Assembly: GCF_000733125.1 (NCBI RefSeq)
Contig: NZ_JPHU01000001.1
Location: 62,001-126,000, forward strand
Source: Parvularcula oceani
GTDB lineage: Bacteria > Pseudomonadota > Alphaproteobacteria > Caulobacterales > Parvularculaceae
Length of the DNA: 64,000 bases
Direction: 5' to 3'
The notes beneath the pieces were generated by a model, which searched no databases, was not told the DNA's origin, and saw only the letters and a list, made by a program, of their open reading frames with translations. This document shows positions 63,489 to 64,000 of this stretch, one piece after another; the first letter of the stretch is position 1; each line of letters begins with the position of its first letter. Made by a program: the position numbers and the translations under genes.

Positions 63489-63822
63489 GCTGCCGCCTTA
63501 TACCGTCCTCCGGCGCCGGGCAGATTTCCTGCGCCTGCGCAAGGGACGGCGCCGGGGCACGCCGGCCTTCTTGCTTCAGAGCCTGCCCAATGGGTCGGCT
63601 GAAATGCGGGTCGGCTTCACCGTCACGAAGAAGATCGGCAATGCGGTCTGCCGGAACCGGATCAAGCGCCGGTTCCGCGCGGCCGCGCGGCAGGTTCTGC
63701 CGGAGCATGGACGCCCCGGCATGGACTATGTCCTGATCGCCCGGCCGGGCGCCGCGGAACGGCCCTTCGATGCTCTTCTTGACGATCTCCGCGGCGCGCT
63801 CATAGACCGCGCGAACGGTTGA
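63445..63822 (+). CDS. rnpA: ribonuclease P protein component
   Basis: The protein subunit of RNase P, which trims tRNA 5' ends. The core is [19 protein letters not shown], then the family motif [25 protein letters not shown] and a late [12 protein letters not shown]. No ATG or GTG lies upstream of the core. A TTG at 63445, overlapping rpmH by 44 bases, gives 125 residues; a CTG at 63490 would give 110. The TTG is used because overlap with rpmH is seen in other bacteria. Confidence 0.9.
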   Translation: MPHAAPRAATSFPLKLPPYTVLRRRADFLRLRKGRRRGTPAFLLQSLPNGSAEMRVGFTVTKKIGNAVCRNRIKRRFRAAARQVLPEHGRPGMDYVLIARPGAAERPFDALLDDLRGALIDRANG

Positions 63823-63884
63823 CCGAGCTCACCTTCGCACAAATGTGAGTTCCGCGCCGCCGCCCGCTGCCGAACGGAACCTCC

Positions 63885-64000
63885 ATGGACCGCAATCTCA
63901 TTCTCGCGCTCGTCCTGACCGGGCTGATCCTGATCGGGTGGAACCAGCTCGTCCTCTCGCCGCAGCAGGAGGCCTTCGAGGCTCAGCAGCGCGAAGCGGG
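63885..64000 (+). CDS. yidC: membrane protein insertase YidC, start only
   Basis: The first 38 codons: MDRNLILALVLTGLILIGW, then QLVLSPQQEAFEAQQREA. This is the N-terminal helix and start of the periplasmic domain of alphaproteobacterial YidC. The gene runs out of the window. It lies 62 bases after rnpA with no yidD between them. Confidence 0.88.
   Translation, partial: MDRNLILALVLTGLILIGWNQLVLSPQQEAFEAQQREA

Overview
The window is a GC-rich, densely packed bacterial chromosome segment. It probably comes from an alphaproteobacterium of the Parvularculales/Caulobacterales type. Support: a TonB receptor coupled to a peptidase, an UrcA-like secreted protein, a VPLPA-CTERM surface protein, a DnaG primase whose zinc ligands are replaced, an lpxK/waaA lipid A cluster with a DUF374 acyltransferase, and a rpmH-rnpA-yidC block without yidD. 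The lineage is inferred from gene content only. About 62 protein genes and one tRNA gene are supported. No insertion sequence, prophage or CRISPR array was seen. Many genes overlap by ATGA or TAATG junctions, and GTG/TTG starts are common.

Region by region. 1-11.3 kb is mostly minus-strand catabolism: CoA-transferase subunit A, a CadC-like regulator, methylisocitrate lyase (prpB, coupled to a DUF421 membrane protein), 2-methylcitrate dehydratase (prpD), 3-hydroxyisobutyryl-CoA hydrolase, a Brp/Blh beta-carotene dioxygenase and alaS. 11.4-20.6 kb holds a lipocalin, the VPLPA-CTERM protein, an IscA-like/SufT-like Fe-S pair, a DPP-IV-type peptidase, CpoB, a ClC channel, a GST-MgtC pair and an MBL-fold hydrolase. 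20.8-24.7 kb is a compact module: SGNH hydrolase, SxtJ-like protein, a 49-residue DUF5989/SxtK-like protein and a NodU/TobZ-type carbamoyltransferase. 24.9-30.0 kb is a TonB receptor with a prolyl oligopeptidase.

30-36.2 kb holds a PRC-barrel protein with a Tyr/Asp tail, a P1 peptidase divergent from a gamma-glutamyltransferase, ilvE and mazG. 36.2-39.1 kb is a type III polyketide synthase, methyltransferase and flavoprotein operon. 39.1-45.2 kb holds a minimal metalloprotease, an inositol-phosphatase family enzyme, a fatty-acid oxidation pair with palindromic repeats between them, and two small envelope proteins. 45.2-52.8 kb is information processing: tRNA(CAU), uvrC, a PilZ protein, dnaG, rpoD, then DUF188 and an ABA4-like protein.

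52.9-60.4 kb is envelope biogenesis: an amidase, a DMT exporter and an MsbA-like ABC transporter, divergent from DUF374 acyltransferase, waaA, lpxK and an LpxL-type acyltransferase. 60.4-64 kb holds a sensorless histidine kinase, a MerA-like flavoprotein, a TVP38 protein, then rpmH, rnpA and the start of yidC.

The most interesting loci are the sxtIJK-like module, the TonB/prolyl-oligopeptidase pair, the type III PKS operon and the PRC-barrel protein with its aromatic-acidic tail. None can be claimed as wholly new from sequence alone.
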